A stretch of DNA of 31,483 nt from an uncultured Lachnospiraceae bacterium (GTDB lineage Bacteria > Bacillota > Clostridia > Lachnospirales > Lachnospiraceae). The position numbers and the translations under genes are program-made. The notes under the pieces are model-generated. The model was not told the origin of the DNA. It worked only from the letters and a program-made list of their open reading frames with translations, and made no database searches. The stretch is from the NCBI GenBank assembly GCA_910577675.1, contig CAJTOR010000043.1, positions 1-31,483 on the forward strand, written 5' to 3'. Every line of letters begins with the position of its first letter. The stretch's first letter is position 1. Shown in pieces: positions 7,702-16,174 of the stretch.

Positions 7702-7803
7702 ATGATGTTCAGGTCAAAAAAGTCACAGAGAACGGTTGCGACCGTTGTTGTCGCATTGCTTGTCATCGCGATGTTAGCTGGTCTTTTAGCAGCCATCGTT
7801 TAG
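7702..7803 (+). CDS. Small membrane protein, 33 residues
   Basis: ATG 7702 has GGAGG at 7689-7693, spacing 8. The peptide is a basic head (MMFRSKKSQRTV) followed by one hydrophobic helix (ATVVVALLVIAMLAGLLAAIV) up to the stop, so it is a single-span membrane peptide with the basic end inside. Short peptides of this design are common in Clostridia and usually left unnamed. It is divergent from the gene at 7656 and lies 93 bases before the VanW gene. Confidence 0.7.
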   Translation: MMFRSKKSQRTVATVVVALLVIAMLAGLLAAIV

Positions 7804-7896
7804 CTTTATTTCCCTGTATAGTTATTTTAAATATACATAAAATAAGTGCGGATGTCAATGCCGGATGTGCATTGGGAAAGGCACGGTGTAGGAAAA

Positions 7897-8922
7897 ATGG
7901 CACAGTACAGGGCAAAAAAAATATTTCGGCGCAAGGTGGTTTACGCCGCACTTCTTATCTTTACATTGCCGCTTTCGGCATGTACGGGTGGGCAGGACAG
8001 TGCAGAAGATGAATATGACAGAAAAGAAGAACAAAGGCAGAGGCTTAGCAGGGACTGGTTTGACGACTCGGGAGCCGAACTTGACACACAGAAAAATATA
8101 GTGGCACCGACACAGGAACTTGTGGGCAAGCCGGCGATCGACCGCGCCTATGTGCCGGAGGTCACGCCGGGGGTGCAGGCGCATAATGATCCGCCGCACA
8201 TTACAGAAGTCCCGGAAAAAAAGTTGTTTGTTGCGGAGTTTACCACTTATTACAGCACGGAAAATACTTCCCGTGCCGGGAATATTGCGCGGGCGGCGGA
8301 GCTTTTAGACGGGCTTACGATAGAGCCCGGCGAGGTTTTTTCATGTAGCACGGCAATTGGGCCGATAACAGAAGAAAATGGTTATTTCCCGGCAGGAACC
8401 TATGTGCAGGGAAAGGTGGAGGACGGGATTGGCGGCGGTGTCTGCCAGATTTCTACAACACTCTACAATGCGGCTCTTTACGCGAAGCTGACAATTGTTG
8501 AGCGCGCACCGCATTCCATGGCAGTCACTTATGTAGACCCGGGGCGCGACGCTGCGATTGCCGGGAATTACAAGGATCTCAAGCTGAGGAATGACTATGA
8601 TTACCCGGTTGAGATTGCGGCGAGGGCAAGTGACGGTGAGCTGACTATCTCCATCCATACTGCCGAGGAGGATATCGGGAATGAGGTTGAGCTTATCAGT
8701 ATTGTTTTGGATACAATCGAACCGGGGGAGCAGGTGGTAACAGTGGATGAGAGCCTTCCGGAAGATTATTATAAAGTGACACAGAAGGCGCATACCGGTT
8801 ATGTGGCGGAACTCTACCGGGTTACGCGCCGCGACGGTGTGGAGCTTTTGCGAGAGAAAATAAACACGAGCGAGTATGCGGCAACGCCGGAATATGTTAC
8901 AGTTGGGGGCGGCGGCGATTAG
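7897..8922 (+). CDS. VanW family lipoprotein
   Basis: 341 residues. The N-terminus is a type II signal peptide: basic MAQYRAKKIFRRK, hydrophobic core, lipobox LPLSAC, then an acidic linker. The VanW domain covers about residues 110-250 (FTTYYS, RAGNIARAAELLDG, EVFSCSTAIGPITEENGY, GGGVCQISTTLYNAAL, PHSMAVTYVDPGRDAAIAGNYKDLK). The C-terminal 80 residues resemble a G5-like beta domain ending in YVTVGGGG. VanW proteins are cell-surface proteins of uncertain function, often near peptidoglycan genes. ATG 7897 is chosen because it begins the signal peptide and has AGGA just upstream; the frame is open back to 7846. Confidence 0.88.
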   Translation: MAQYRAKKIFRRKVVYAALLIFTLPLSACTGGQDSAEDEYDRKEEQRQRLSRDWFDDSGAELDTQKNIVAPTQELVGKPAIDRAYVPEVTPGVQAHNDPPHITEVPEKKLFVAEFTTYYSTENTSRAGNIARAAELLDGLTIEPGEVFSCSTAIGPITEENGYFPAGTYVQGKVEDGIGGGVCQISTTLYNAALYAKLTIVERAPHSMAVTYVDPGRDAAIAGNYKDLKLRNDYDYPVEIAARASDGELTISIHTAEEDIGNEVELISIVLDTIEPGEQVVTVDESLPEDYYKVTQKAHTGYVAELYRVTRRDGVELLREKINTSEYAATPEYVTVGGGGD

Positions 8923-8950
8923 GCTGCCGCAAAGGGGGGATTGTTTGAGT

Positions 8951-9013
8951 CAGAGCCCTGGATAAGCCTGGATCGCAGTCGGAAATCCTAAATTTCCGGC
9001 GCGTGTTGCTCTG
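8951..9013 (+). other. Two-level stem-loop in the leader of the hybrid kinase
   Basis: CAGAGC (8951-8956) can pair with GCTCTG (9008-9013), and inside it CGGAAAT (8980-8986) pairs with ATTTCCG (8992-8998). It sits in the 135-base gap before the kinase start and has no T-tract. I do not recognise it as a known RNA class. Confidence 0.35.
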
Positions 9014-9057
9014 GCATGGAGGGATAGATTTTCTATTTAAGTGCATGGAGGGTTAGG

Positions 9058-11442
9058 ATGAAAAACCGGATAAAAAGCAGGATGTGTGCTTACAGGGAAA
9101 AATATTTTTCGGAGGAAATGCCGATTGAGCAGCGCCTCTTTAATGTGATTACTATAGGGGGGATATTTGCTGGAACTGTTTCCACTTTGATTGGGATCAT
9201 CCTGCAATTTTCGATTCTTTCAGTGATTGAAACCACAACGGTTTTTCTTATCCTGCTTTATCTGCTTTACCGCGCAAATAAAAATAATAGATTTGATAAG
9301 GCGGCGCTGATGGTCTGTGTCGGGGTAAACCTGATTTTGTTCCCGATGATTTATTTCGCGAATGGCGGTATGCACAGTGGCATGCCGCTCTGGTTCGTGC
9401 TGGGCGTGGTCTTTGACTTTATGCTTCTTGAGGGGAAGCGGTTTTACATAGCGCTGTTTGGCGGTTTCCTGGCTGTGGTGCTGTGCGCGCTCGGCTCATA
9501 TTTTCACCCGGAATATGTGCTTACCATCGAAACGGAATTGGGCGTGTATCTTGATATTATACAGAGTATTATTATTGTATCGGTAATTATCGGTGCGCTG
9601 ATACGCTTCCAGCTAAGTGTCTATAAGAAAAAGAGCGAGGAGCTTGAGGCGCAGACGAAACAGCTTGCAAGGCAGGCAAAGCAGCTTGAGGAACAGACAG
9701 TCCAGCTTGAGATCGCGATTGAGCAGGCGGAGGCCGCAAACCAGGCAAAGCGGGACTTTCTTGCAAATATGAGCCATGAGATCCGCACACCGTTAAACGT
9801 TGTTCTGGGTATGAATGAAATGATATGCAGGGAGAGTACGGAGTCCGCGGTGCAAAAATATGCACATAAGATTGAAGCATCCGGCAATATCCTGCTGTCC
9901 CTGATTAACGATGTTCTTGATTTTTCAAAGATTGAGGCGGGGAACATGCAGCTTGTGCCGGTTAAATATCAGCTCAGTTCGGTTATCAGCGATATTGTGC
10001 TGCTGGTTACGGAGCGCATGCGCGGAAAGGACTTAAAGCTTGAGTTAAAGATAGATAGTAAGCTGCCATGTGCCTTATACGGCGATGAGGTTAGGATCAA
10101 GCAGATTATGTTAAATCTGCTAAACAATGCGGTGAAATATACCGAGAAGGGAAAAATAATCTTCACTGTTGCCGGGGAGCGGGGGCAGGATGGAAAATTC
10201 CTTATGTATGTGTCGGTAAGGGATACGGGAATCGGAATCCGGGCGGAGGATATCGATAAACTGACAAGGGCATTCCAGCGCGTGGATGAACAGCGCAACA
10301 GCAATGTGGAAGGTACGGGACTTGGGCTTAGTATCACTAAGACCTTTCTTAATATGATGGGGAGTACCCTCGAAGTGCAGAGTGAATATGGGAAGGGATC
10401 GGATTTCTTTTTCCGCGTGGAGCAGGAAATTATGGATGAGCGTCCAATCGGGAAGATTAATCCTTATGAACTTCATTCGGAGGCTGCGGCTGCCGCAGTT
10501 ACTTTTACGGCTCCGGAGGCGGAAATCCTGGTTGTTGATGATAACCGCATGAACCTCGATGTGTTCCGTGCACTGTTGAAAAAAACAAGGGTGCGCGTTA
10601 TGACTGCGACCAGCGGCAAGGAGTGTCTGCGCCAGGTACAGAAGCAGGAATTTGATATTATTTTCCTCGACCATATGATGCCGGAGATGGATGGTGTTGA
10701 AACTTTAAAACAGTTGAAAGCCCTGAAGGATAATCTTTCAAAGGATACACCTGTGATTGCGCTTACAGCAAATGCCGTTGCCGGGGCGAAAGAAGAGTAT
10801 ATTGCGCAGGGGTTTGCCGACTATTTGTCAAAGCCGGTGCAGGGGAGCACCCTTGAGAAAATGGTGCGTGCTTACCTTCCGGAAAAACTGGTACATACGG
10901 GGCGGGAAGAAAATGGTCAAGATAAGAAGGACGCGGAATCTGTACGCGAAAGTAAAGAAAAGGAAGCGGCGGGGGACGGTTCTGGCGAAAACGTTTTCGA
11001 TAAAGACGGTGTAACCGTTTCTTCCCGGACAGTACAGGATTCCTGTGATGGTATTGCAGAGGAAAGATTTCCGGGTGAGAAGCTTTTGTGCGCCCACCAC
11101 ATCAAAGCAGCGCGCGCTCTTCCATATTTTGGTCACGATGTGGAGATGTATCTGGAGATCCTTGAGGAATTCGGGGCGGGTATGCCGGAGCGCGTTGTCA
11201 AACTTGAAGCATCAGCATGGGACTGCGAGTCGTATGCGATTCTGGTACACGCGCTAAAATCCAATGCAAAAAATGTTGGTGCGGAAACGCTGGGTTTGAT
11301 GGCGTTTGAACATGAGAAGGCGGCAAAGGCTGGAAAGCGCGATTATATTACGCAGGCTTTTTCGCAGTTGAAGGAGGAAATGGAAGTTGTAAACCGTGGA
11401 ATCCGGAAGTTTTTCAGGGAATTTGGGAATACCTTTGATTGA
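9058..11442 (+). CDS. Hybrid sensor histidine kinase (membrane sensor-HisKA-HATPase-REC-HPt)
   Basis: 794 residues. Residues 25-185 contain about six membrane segments and no large outside loop. A coiled coil with repeated Q/L/E heptads (190-225) leads to HisKA with H240 in NMSHEIRTP. The HATPase has NLLNNAVKYT, DTGIGI and EGTGLGLSI. The receiver domain (about 500-625) has phospho-acceptor D538 in IIFLDHMMPEMDG and the late LSKP lysine. After an acidic linker, an HPt domain carries H731 in VHALKSNAKNVG. All phosphorelay residues are intact: H240 to D538 to H731. The output response regulator is not beside it. GGAGG lies just before the start. The signal sensed is unknown. Confidence 0.93.
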   Translation: MKNRIKSRMCAYREKYFSEEMPIEQRLFNVITIGGIFAGTVSTLIGIILQFSILSVIETTTVFLILLYLLYRANKNNRFDKAALMVCVGVNLILFPMIYFANGGMHSGMPLWFVLGVVFDFMLLEGKRFYIALFGGFLAVVLCALGSYFHPEYVLTIETELGVYLDIIQSIIIVSVIIGALIRFQLSVYKKKSEELEAQTKQLARQAKQLEEQTVQLEIAIEQAEAANQAKRDFLANMSHEIRTPLNVVLGMNEMICRESTESAVQKYAHKIEASGNILLSLINDVLDFSKIEAGNMQLVPVKYQLSSVISDIVLLVTERMRGKDLKLELKIDSKLPCALYGDEVRIKQIMLNLLNNAVKYTEKGKIIFTVAGERGQDGKFLMYVSVRDTGIGIRAEDIDKLTRAFQRVDEQRNSNVEGTGLGLSITKTFLNMMGSTLEVQSEYGKGSDFFFRVEQEIMDERPIGKINPYELHSEAAAAAVTFTAPEAEILVVDDNRMNLDVFRALLKKTRVRVMTATSGKECLRQVQKQEFDIIFLDHMMPEMDGVETLKQLKALKDNLSKDTPVIALTANAVAGAKEEYIAQGFADYLSKPVQGSTLEKMVRAYLPEKLVHTGREENGQDKKDAESVRESKEKEAAGDGSGENVFDKDGVTVSSRTVQDSCDGIAEERFPGEKLLCAHHIKAARALPYFGHDVEMYLEILEEFGAGMPERVVKLEASAWDCESYAILVHALKSNAKNVGAETLGLMAFEHEKAAKAGKRDYITQAFSQLKEEMEVVNRGIRKFFREFGNTFD

Positions 11443-11535
11443 CAGGGGGCTTGTATTGTTTGTGCGAATAAGCTGGGGCAAACAACTGTAAACTGGAAGT
11501 TGGTTTTCACTCCTTAAATTAAAACTCTCCTTCTA

Positions 11536-11564
11536 TTTTCACGGGGGGAGGAACATGCTATAAT
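11536..11564 (+). promoter_or_regulatory. Promoter of the HTH-methyltransferase gene
   Basis: TATAAT at 11559-11564 is perfect. The -35 candidate TTTTCA at 11536-11541 is 17 bases upstream and weak. The leader would be only about 20 bases. Confidence 0.5.
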
Positions 11565-11590
11565 TGGATTATGGAAAAGGAGGGAAAACA

Positions 11591-12721
11591 ATGGTTAACA
11601 AGAATGCGGTCGGGGTTAGGATTGCTTCCCTGCGCAAAAGGGAGGGTTTTTCACAGGCGGAATTTTCTGCACTGTTGAATGTCAGCCCGCAGGCTGTAAG
11701 CAAGTGGGAAACGGGAGTTTGCCTGCCAGATATTGAAACTTTACTGAATCTGTCATGGATATTTAAGACGACTGTAAACAATATTTTGGAAGGTGATGAC
11801 TATATTGGGGAAGCGGCAGGTATGGACAGGGGACTGATGTTTTTAAATAAGATTTTGATTTGTCCGGAGTGCCGCAAAAAATTGAAACTAAAGAAAACGT
11901 GCGATAACCGATTTTCTTATGAATGTGAAAATCGGCATGAATTTTATGTGATTGACGGGGTGCTTGATTTTGGGACTAGGGAAATCCCGGGGGAACAATG
12001 GTCTTTGAGTTATCGCAATTACGAGGAATACCTGCATGAGCATTATTGGAGCAGAAATCCGAATTATGACAGGGGACTTAATGAAGCGGATATTATTTGG
12101 GACAAGCTGAAAGAACTACGTCCCAAGGTAATACTTGATATCGCCTGCGGAACGGGGCAGGGAATTAAGCGCCAGATTGAGAGGATTAACTGGCCTGCAA
12201 CAATTATAATGGCGGATCTAAGTCACAGAATATTGAAATGGAATAAGGTTTATTATAGATCCGAGTGCAGGAATCCATATGTTGATATGGTTTATCTTGC
12301 GTGCGACGGTGCAAATCTGCCGGTTATGTCGGAGTGTGTGGATGTGGTATTTTCAAATGCGGGATACGAGAGTATGCAGGCCAAAATGATGGAGGGATTT
12401 TGTGAGGCGTACCGGGTTGTAAAAAGCGGAGGCTGCACCATTTATACAAAGTCAGTAATTGAAGGTTATGGGAACGAAAATTCAAGAAAATGGATGGAAC
12501 TTCTGCTATCCAGCATAGAAGAAAGTGAAGCGGGAATGTGGAAGGAACAGTTTGTTGATGTGGATCAGTGGGTGGAACATTGTAAAAGTACTGGTTTTAC
12601 AAAGAATGTGTTTTCGAAGGTTTACGGCGAGCTTCCTGTACCCGATACGGATGTATTTCCTTTTGAAAATGAGATGGCGCAATGGATGGCAAGCTATGTT
12701 TTTGTTTCGTCAAAGCCATAA
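11591..12721 (+). CDS. HTH (Xre)-zinc ribbon-SAM methyltransferase fusion
   Basis: 376 residues. Residues 5-65 are an Xre/cro-type DNA-binding domain (GVRIASLRKREGFSQAEFS, SPQAVSKWETG). Residues 90-120 form a zinc ribbon, C91-x2-C94 then C112-x3-H116, in the style of the RlmA N-terminal ribbon (ENRHEFYVIDGVLDF). A class I methyltransferase follows, with motif I LDIACGTG near residue 182 and later VDVVFSNAGYESM. It may be a methyltransferase whose expression is self-controlled, or one that acts at DNA; the substrate is unknown. ATG 11591 is preferred over 11564 because GGAGG lies 7 bases upstream at 11579-11583 and the HTH starts right after. Slightly lower GC than its neighbours. Confidence 0.85.
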   Translation: MVNKNAVGVRIASLRKREGFSQAEFSALLNVSPQAVSKWETGVCLPDIETLLNLSWIFKTTVNNILEGDDYIGEAAGMDRGLMFLNKILICPECRKKLKLKKTCDNRFSYECENRHEFYVIDGVLDFGTREIPGEQWSLSYRNYEEYLHEHYWSRNPNYDRGLNEADIIWDKLKELRPKVILDIACGTGQGIKRQIERINWPATIIMADLSHRILKWNKVYYRSECRNPYVDMVYLACDGANLPVMSECVDVVFSNAGYESMQAKMMEGFCEAYRVVKSGGCTIYTKSVIEGYGNENSRKWMELLLSSIEESEAGMWKEQFVDVDQWVEHCKSTGFTKNVFSKVYGELPVPDTDVFPFENEMAQWMASYVFVSSKP

Positions 12722-12766
12722 AGTTTAGTGCATTGGCATGATTGAGCGGGCATATTAATTTTTGGC

Positions 12767-12795
12767 TTGACTTTTATAAAGTGCTGTGATAGAAT
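12767..12795 (+). promoter_or_regulatory. Sigma-A promoter of the second T-box operon
   Basis: TTGACT at 12767-12772 and TAGAAT at 12790-12795 are separated by 17 bases, immediately upstream of the T-box. Confidence 0.8.
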
Positions 12796-12809
12796 ATAGA
12801 AAATTTATT

Positions 12810-13084
12810 AAAGGCGATGACGAGAAGGAGTAGCTGTTGCGGGCGTTTTCAGAGAGAGGATGGCGGTGCAAATCCTTAACAGTGCAGCAGGGAAGCAGTC
12901 TTTGAGCCGCAGACCGAACAGGGAAACCCAAGTAGGCTCTGACGGAGGCTTTACCGTTAAAAGAAGCATGGCATCGGAGCAATCCCGTGCCAACAGAGTG
13001 CAGAGTATTCTGAATTTAGGTGGTAACACGGACATGATGTTCGCCCTAAACTGGCTGTAATGGTCGGTTTAGGGCGTTTTCTTG
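12810..13084 (+). promoter_or_regulatory. T-box leader, probable alanine specifier (GCA)
   Basis: Elements in order: GGAGTAG of stem I (12827-12833), CAGAGAG at 12850-12856, the distal loop GGCGGTGCAAATCC, a specifier loop, the T-box sequence TTTAGGTGGTAACACGG at 13015-13031, and a terminator. Fitting the lower stem (GAAGG before AGTA with TCTTT at 12899-12903) places GCA at 12895-12897 in the specifier position. The U in GGTGGTA fits an A discriminator, as in bacterial tRNA-Ala. A shifted reading of AGC (Ser) is possible but fits the stem and the discriminator less well. The alaR-alaT genes downstream support alanine. Confidence 0.85.
13042..13084 (+). terminator. T-box intrinsic terminator
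   Basis: CGCCCTAAAC (13042-13051) pairs with GTTTAGGGCG (13067-13076), followed by TTTTCTT. The 5' arm sits directly after the T-box antiterminator region, as expected for the alternative fold. Confidence 0.88.
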
Positions 13085-13183
13085 TATTGCCGGAAGGGAA
13101 AACAGCCTGCTTTTGTGCCTGTAGAAGCGGTTTGGTGGAAGTTTCAGGTTGGGGGCGGGGAGAGAAGAGCGGGAGGTGGTTTT

Positions 13184-14209
13184 ATGAAAGCGGGGAAATT
13201 GCCGGGGGTGGTGGAAAAACGTTCGCTTCTTATGTACACAGAAACAGTAAATCCCAAAGCGGGTATACTGGGGATGGAGCCTGCACAGGTTGTTTGCAGT
13301 GAAGGTGGGAATGGGCATTTCTATATGATGGCAACCGATCAGATGGGAATATTTGGAAATGACCGTACAAAAGCATTTTGCATCGGTGTGCTTTTTGACC
13401 GGGTGTGTGGGAAGCTGGCGGCTTGTGGTGCCACAGGGGAGGCATTTACGGTCAGTTTATCCCTTCCTTCTAAGTTTGAGGAAAGGGAACTAAAAAAATT
13501 GGCACAGGATATCGCGCAGGCTGCGAAAGAACGCGGTATTTTAGCCTACAGTGTCCAGGCGCAGGGGCGTTTAAAATCCGGGGAGGAAGGCGTTGTGCAG
13601 ATGACAGTGACGGGGGCGGGGACAAAAAGCGCGTCTGCCGCACCTTTACAAAAAATATTACCAGTCGAGGGAAAATCTATTATTATGGCGGGATGTGCGG
13701 CGCTTGAAGCAACGGCGGTGTTTATTCTGGAGCGGAGGGAATTCTTGCTGCGCCGCCTTGCATCCGACTACCTCGCCGGGGGGTTGAAAAAAGCCGCACA
13801 AACGGATATGCGTGCTGCAGCGCGCATTGCGTTTGACTGTGGGGCGCTGGTCAAGACGGCGGGTGAGGGCGGTGTTTTTGCAGCGCTGTGGGAACTGGGG
13901 GAGTATCTTGGATGCGGCATGGATTTAAACCCCTACGAGATTTTGCTGCATCAGGAAACCATAGAAGTGTGCGAACTTCTCGATGTCAGCCCCTATATGC
14001 TTGCGTCCGGGGGATGCCTGTTCGCCGTGACGGAGGATGTTTGTGCACTGCTTGCAGCGTACCAAAAAGCGGGTATCCCCGCCGCGAAGATTGGGACGCT
14101 AAAGGAAGGGCGCGACCGCGTACTGCACCACGGGGAGGAAGAGCGCTTTTTAGAGCCATTCCGTGCAGAGGAAATGTACCGGGTATTAGAAGGAAGTTTG
14201 CGGAACTAA
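13184..14209 (+). CDS. AIR synthase-related (PurM/HypE-like) protein
   Basis: 341 residues with the two-domain layout of the PurM/HypE superfamily, which usually binds ATP. An N-terminal part has KRSLLMYTE and a central mixed alpha/beta domain. A C-terminal half begins at GKSIIMAGCAALEATAVF and continues with ELGEYLGCGMDLNPYEI and SPYMLASGGCLFAV, as in HypE-like AIR synthase proteins. No hyp or pur genes are nearby, so a role in hydrogenase maturation or purine synthesis is not supported. It is the first gene of the alanine T-box operon with alaR and alaT, which suggests a link to alanine or aminotransferase metabolism (inference). ATG 13184 has GGGAGGTGG 6 bases upstream; the frame is open further back into the T-box. 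Confidence 0.8.
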   Translation: MKAGKLPGVVEKRSLLMYTETVNPKAGILGMEPAQVVCSEGGNGHFYMMATDQMGIFGNDRTKAFCIGVLFDRVCGKLAACGATGEAFTVSLSLPSKFEERELKKLAQDIAQAAKERGILAYSVQAQGRLKSGEEGVVQMTVTGAGTKSASAAPLQKILPVEGKSIIMAGCAALEATAVFILERREFLLRRLASDYLAGGLKKAAQTDMRAAARIAFDCGALVKTAGEGGVFAALWELGEYLGCGMDLNPYEILLHQETIEVCELLDVSPYMLASGGCLFAVTEDVCALLAAYQKAGIPAAKIGTLKEGRDRVLHHGEEERFLEPFRAEEMYRVLEGSLRN

Positions 14210-14432
14210 AAAACAGCAAATTCCGTACAGCACCCGGGAGGGATTTATGGGAGCAAAGCGTACAGAAATCACCTCCCTGGGTTTTGGGTGCTGGGAGGAA
14301 GTTTGCGGAACTAAAAAAAGAACTAGAAAAACAGCAAATTTCGAACAGCACCCGGGAGGGATTTATGGGAGTGGAGCGTACAGAAATCACCTCCCGGGGT
14401 TTTGGGTGCTGGGAGGAGATTTGCGGAACTAT
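14192..14432 (+). repeat. Tandem repeat, two full units and a partial third, with internal inverted repeat
   Basis: Unit 1 is 14192-14296 (105 bases), unit 2 is 14297-14414 (118 bases), and a third fragment runs 14415-14432. Each begins with a copy of GGAAGTTTGCGGAACTA, which is the 3' end of the AIR-synthase-like gene including its stop. Each full unit contains CAGCACCC (first at 14228-14235) and GGGTGCTG (14286-14293) as the outer arms of a hairpin, with GGGAGG/CCTCCC inside. Unit 2 carries an extra 13-base A-rich stretch after the stop. The array fills the whole spacer before alaR. Confidence 0.88.
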
Positions 14433-14452
14433 AAATAAGGAGGACTAGGATT

Positions 14453-14959
14453 ATGGAAGAGAAGAGCAGGGAGCAGTTAAAGGATGTAATACTTCGCGCA
14501 ATCGATAAAAACGCGAAACTTTCAACAAAAGACCTGGCAATTATGCTTGGATATACAGAGGAAGAAGTGACAACAACCATCGCTGAGATGGAGGCGGACT
14601 CCGTAATCTGCGGTTATCCTACCTTAATCAACTGGGACAAAACAAACCGGGAGCGCGTCACAGCATTGATTGAGGTCAAGGTAACACCGCAGCGCGGGCA
14701 GGGCTTTGACAAGATAGCGGAGCGCATCTACCGCTTTGACGAAGTTGAATCCGTCTATCTGATGTCCGGAGGATTTGACTTAACCGTAATCATCGACGGA
14801 AAAAGTATGCGCGAAGTGGCAAATTTTGTATCGAGCAAACTTGCACCGATGGAGGCAGTGTTAAGCTGCGCAACGCATTTTGTTTTGAAAAAATACAAAG
14901 AACATGGTATTCCGCTTGTAAGCGAGGTTGAAGACGAAAGGATGTTGATTACACCGTGA
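14453..14959 (+). CDS. alaR: Lrp/AsnC family regulator, AlaR-like
   Basis: 168 residues. An N-terminal winged HTH (LSTKDLAIMLGYTEEEVTTTIAEME) is followed by a RAM/ACT-like ligand domain (VTALIEVKVTPQRGQGFDKIAERI, VESVYLMSGGFDLTVII). This is the normal length and layout for Lrp proteins, which form octamers and sense amino acids. The gene overlaps an aminotransferase by the GTGA junction at 14956-14959, the same pairing as yugG-yugH (alaR-alaT) of Bacillus subtilis. AAGGAGG at 14436-14442 precedes ATG 14453. The assignment to AlaR rests on this pairing and the probable alanine T-box. Confidence 0.82.
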   Translation: MEEKSREQLKDVILRAIDKNAKLSTKDLAIMLGYTEEEVTTTIAEMEADSVICGYPTLINWDKTNRERVTALIEVKVTPQRGQGFDKIAERIYRFDEVESVYLMSGGFDLTVIIDGKSMREVANFVSSKLAPMEAVLSCATHFVLKKYKEHGIPLVSEVEDERMLITP

Positions 14960-16116
14960 GAAATCCATTAAATAAAACCGTGACACAAATAAAACCATCA
15001 GGAATCCGCAAATTCTTCGATATTGTAAGTGAGATGAAAGACGCGATCTCCCTGGGCGTTGGCGAGCCGGATTTCGATACGCCGTGGCATATCCGCGAGG
15101 AAGGTATCTATTCACTTGAAAAGGGGCGAACCTTCTACACCTCGAATGCCGGACTTGCGGAACTAAAAGAAGAAATCTGCCACTACTTAAAACGGCGGTT
15201 TAACCTTTTATATAACCCGGCCAAAGAAACGATTGTTACCATCGGCGGCAGCGAAGCGATCGATATTGGGCTGCGCGCCATGCTTGACCCGGGGGATGAA
15301 GTGTTGATCCCACAGCCAAGCTATGTATCCTATCTGCCGTGTGTGACACTTGCCGGCGGTGTCCCGGTTGTGATTGAACTAAAGGCGGAAAATGAATTTC
15401 GGCTCACGAAACAGGAAGTCCTTCGTGCGGTCACCGAAAAAACAAAGGTGCTTATTATGCCGTTCCCAAACAACCCGACCGGTTCAATTATGACCCGTGA
15501 GGATTTGCAGGACATTGTGGATGTAGTGTTAGAGAAAGATCTTTTTGTGATTTCTGACGAAATCTATTCCGAGCTGACCTATGGCAGCAACCATGTATCC
15601 ATTGCCGAGTTCCCGGGAATGAAGGAGCGGACGGTCGTTATCAACGGTTTCTCAAAATCCTACGCAATGACCGGTTGGCGGCTTGGCTATGCGGCGGGGC
15701 CGGAAAATATTATCACACAGATGATAAAAATACACCAATTTGCCATTATGTGCGCGCCGACCACAAGCCAGTATGCGGCGGTGGAGGCGTTAAAAAACGG
15801 GGATGAGGATGTTGCGGTGATGCGCGGGGAATATGACAAGCGCAGAAGGTATGTGGTCAATGCGCTGCGGGAAATGGGGCTTGACTGTTTTGAACCAAAG
15901 GGCGCATTCTATGTGTTCCCCGATATCCGTGGGACGGGCATGACCTGCGATGAGTTTGCTAACCGCCTGCTTTTGGAGGAGAAAGTAGCCGTGGTTCCGG
16001 GTACAGCCTTTGGTGACTGCGGCGAGGGATTCTTGAGAATTTCGTATGCGTATTCAATTGAAAATCTGAAAATTGCGCTGGGAAGGATTGCGGAATTTGT
16101 AAAAAGACACAGGTAG
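14956..16116 (+). CDS. alaT: PLP-dependent aminotransferase, AlaT/YugH-like
   Basis: 386 residues, class I/II fold. The N-terminus PSGIRKFFDI then ISLGVGEPDFDTPW is typical of the YugH group; NNPTGS, SDEIYSELTY and the PLP lysine in NGFSKSYAMTGWRLG are present, and the C-terminal arginine in FLRISYAY binds the substrate carboxylate. It should catalyse transamination of alanine or a related amino acid with 2-oxoglutarate. The start is GTG 14956, overlapping the alaR stop, so translation is coupled. Membership in an Ala T-box operon suggests it makes alanine when charged tRNA-Ala is scarce. Confidence 0.9.
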   Translation: MRNPLNKTVTQIKPSGIRKFFDIVSEMKDAISLGVGEPDFDTPWHIREEGIYSLEKGRTFYTSNAGLAELKEEICHYLKRRFNLLYNPAKETIVTIGGSEAIDIGLRAMLDPGDEVLIPQPSYVSYLPCVTLAGGVPVVIELKAENEFRLTKQEVLRAVTEKTKVLIMPFPNNPTGSIMTREDLQDIVDVVLEKDLFVISDEIYSELTYGSNHVSIAEFPGMKERTVVINGFSKSYAMTGWRLGYAAGPENIITQMIKIHQFAIMCAPTTSQYAAVEALKNGDEDVAVMRGEYDKRRRYVVNALREMGLDCFEPKGAFYVFPDIRGTGMTCDEFANRLLLEEKVAVVPGTAFGDCGEGFLRISYAYSIENLKIALGRIAEFVKRHR

Positions 16117-16174
16117 GGGACGGGCGGAATACCACCTTGTCCATAAAAAAATTTCACAAATTAAAAGAATCAGC

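Noticed and set aside
10120..10674. 184-codon minus-strand ORF
   Set aside because: Antisense to the HATPase and receiver parts of the hybrid kinase with no protein-like features.
12860..13060. 66-codon ORF on the plus strand
   Set aside because: It lies inside the second T-box leader and spans its specifier loop and antiterminator.
14192..14432. CRISPR-like array
   Set aside because: The units are too long (over 100 bases), adjacent without spacers, and include the end of a coding gene; no cas genes are present.
14247..14438. Short ORFs within the tandem repeat before alaR
   Set aside because: They arise from the duplicated unit; the repeated GGAGG-ATG context is noted as a curiosity but there is no sign of a conserved protein.
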